Assembly: GCA_900316125.1 (NCBI GenBank)
Contig: ONBO01000001.1
Coordinates: 1-64,000 of the forward strand
Origin: an uncultured Bacteroidales bacterium
Lineage (GTDB): Bacteria; Bacteroidota; Bacteroidia; Bacteroidales; Paludibacteraceae
Direction: 5' to 3'
DNA length: 64,000 nucleotides
The notes under the pieces are model-generated. The model ran no database searches. It worked only from the letters and a program-made list of their open reading frames with translations, and was not told the origin of the DNA. Of the stretch, positions 63,985 to 64,000 are shown piece by piece; the stretch's first letter is position 1; the number at the start of each line of letters is the position of its first letter. A program made the translations under genes and the position numbers.

Positions 63985-64000
63985 TTCACCAATCTTTTTC

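Overview
The window looks like a chromosomal segment of a member of the Bacteroidales (phylum Bacteroidota). Three things support this: gene content (PorX, type IX secretion cargo with C-terminal sorting tails, a 650-residue GyrB), several promoters matching the Bacteroidota pattern TTTG-N19/20-TAnnTTTG, and frequent ATGA start/stop overlaps. I cannot assign a family or genus. No phage structural gene, transposase, recombinase, rRNA or CRISPR array is visible.

Layout. 1-1375: the 3' part of lemA and a TPM-domain gene. 1390-8833: a surface-polysaccharide cluster with an MsbA-like ABC exporter, three tandem paralogous glycosyltransferases, a GT4 and a GT2 enzyme, and a convergent O-antigen ligase/polymerase. 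8852-25000: housekeeping genes on the minus strand (gyrB, polyprenyl synthase, a CPBP-protease/D-Ala-D-Ala ligase fusion, LD-carboxypeptidase, porX, gtrA-like, recQ, clpX, clpP, tig, tRNA-Leu, FAD oxidoreductase). 25082-31603: a 2,134-residue fibronectin-III surface protein with a sorting tail, followed by a 34-codon peptide gene. 31843-35633: a toxin-antitoxin strip (MNT/HEPN, zeta, PIN) with a GNAT and an aldo/keto reductase gene.

The most striking part is 35736-62838. A four-gene surface-protein operon (A-B-C-D) is present twice in mirror image. The left copy is on the minus strand (47348 down to 35857) and the right copy on the plus strand (52776 to 62744). Gene order is conserved, and the outer ends are nearly identical 64-bp inverted repeats that double as terminators. 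The inner ends are inverted arms of about 375 bp covering the upstream region and the signal-peptide codons of gene A. The protein bodies have diverged strongly, while the A leader differs at only four synonymous positions. Between the arms lies a 4.9-kb island of defence or toxin-antitoxin type genes: a putative ADP-ribosyltransferase pair, two Abi-family genes (one behind a terminator-like hairpin RNA), and a Panacea antitoxin with a broken partner.

How it may fit together (inference). In species with type IX secretion, cargo carrying a type A tail is exported and anchored to a special LPS. The window holds the regulator PorX, polysaccharide and LPS-type genes, and several probable cargo proteins. 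In the mirrored operon only protein C carries a recognisable tail. A and B end in a short acidic tail with a near-terminal cysteine, and D is a small cysteine-rich protein ending in a conserved SLPLDAPLWFM motif plus a hydrophobic helix. This suggests a multi-component surface structure made in two variants. A second copy of the upstream motif of the right operon lies at the right edge of the window, hinting at a further related operon just outside.
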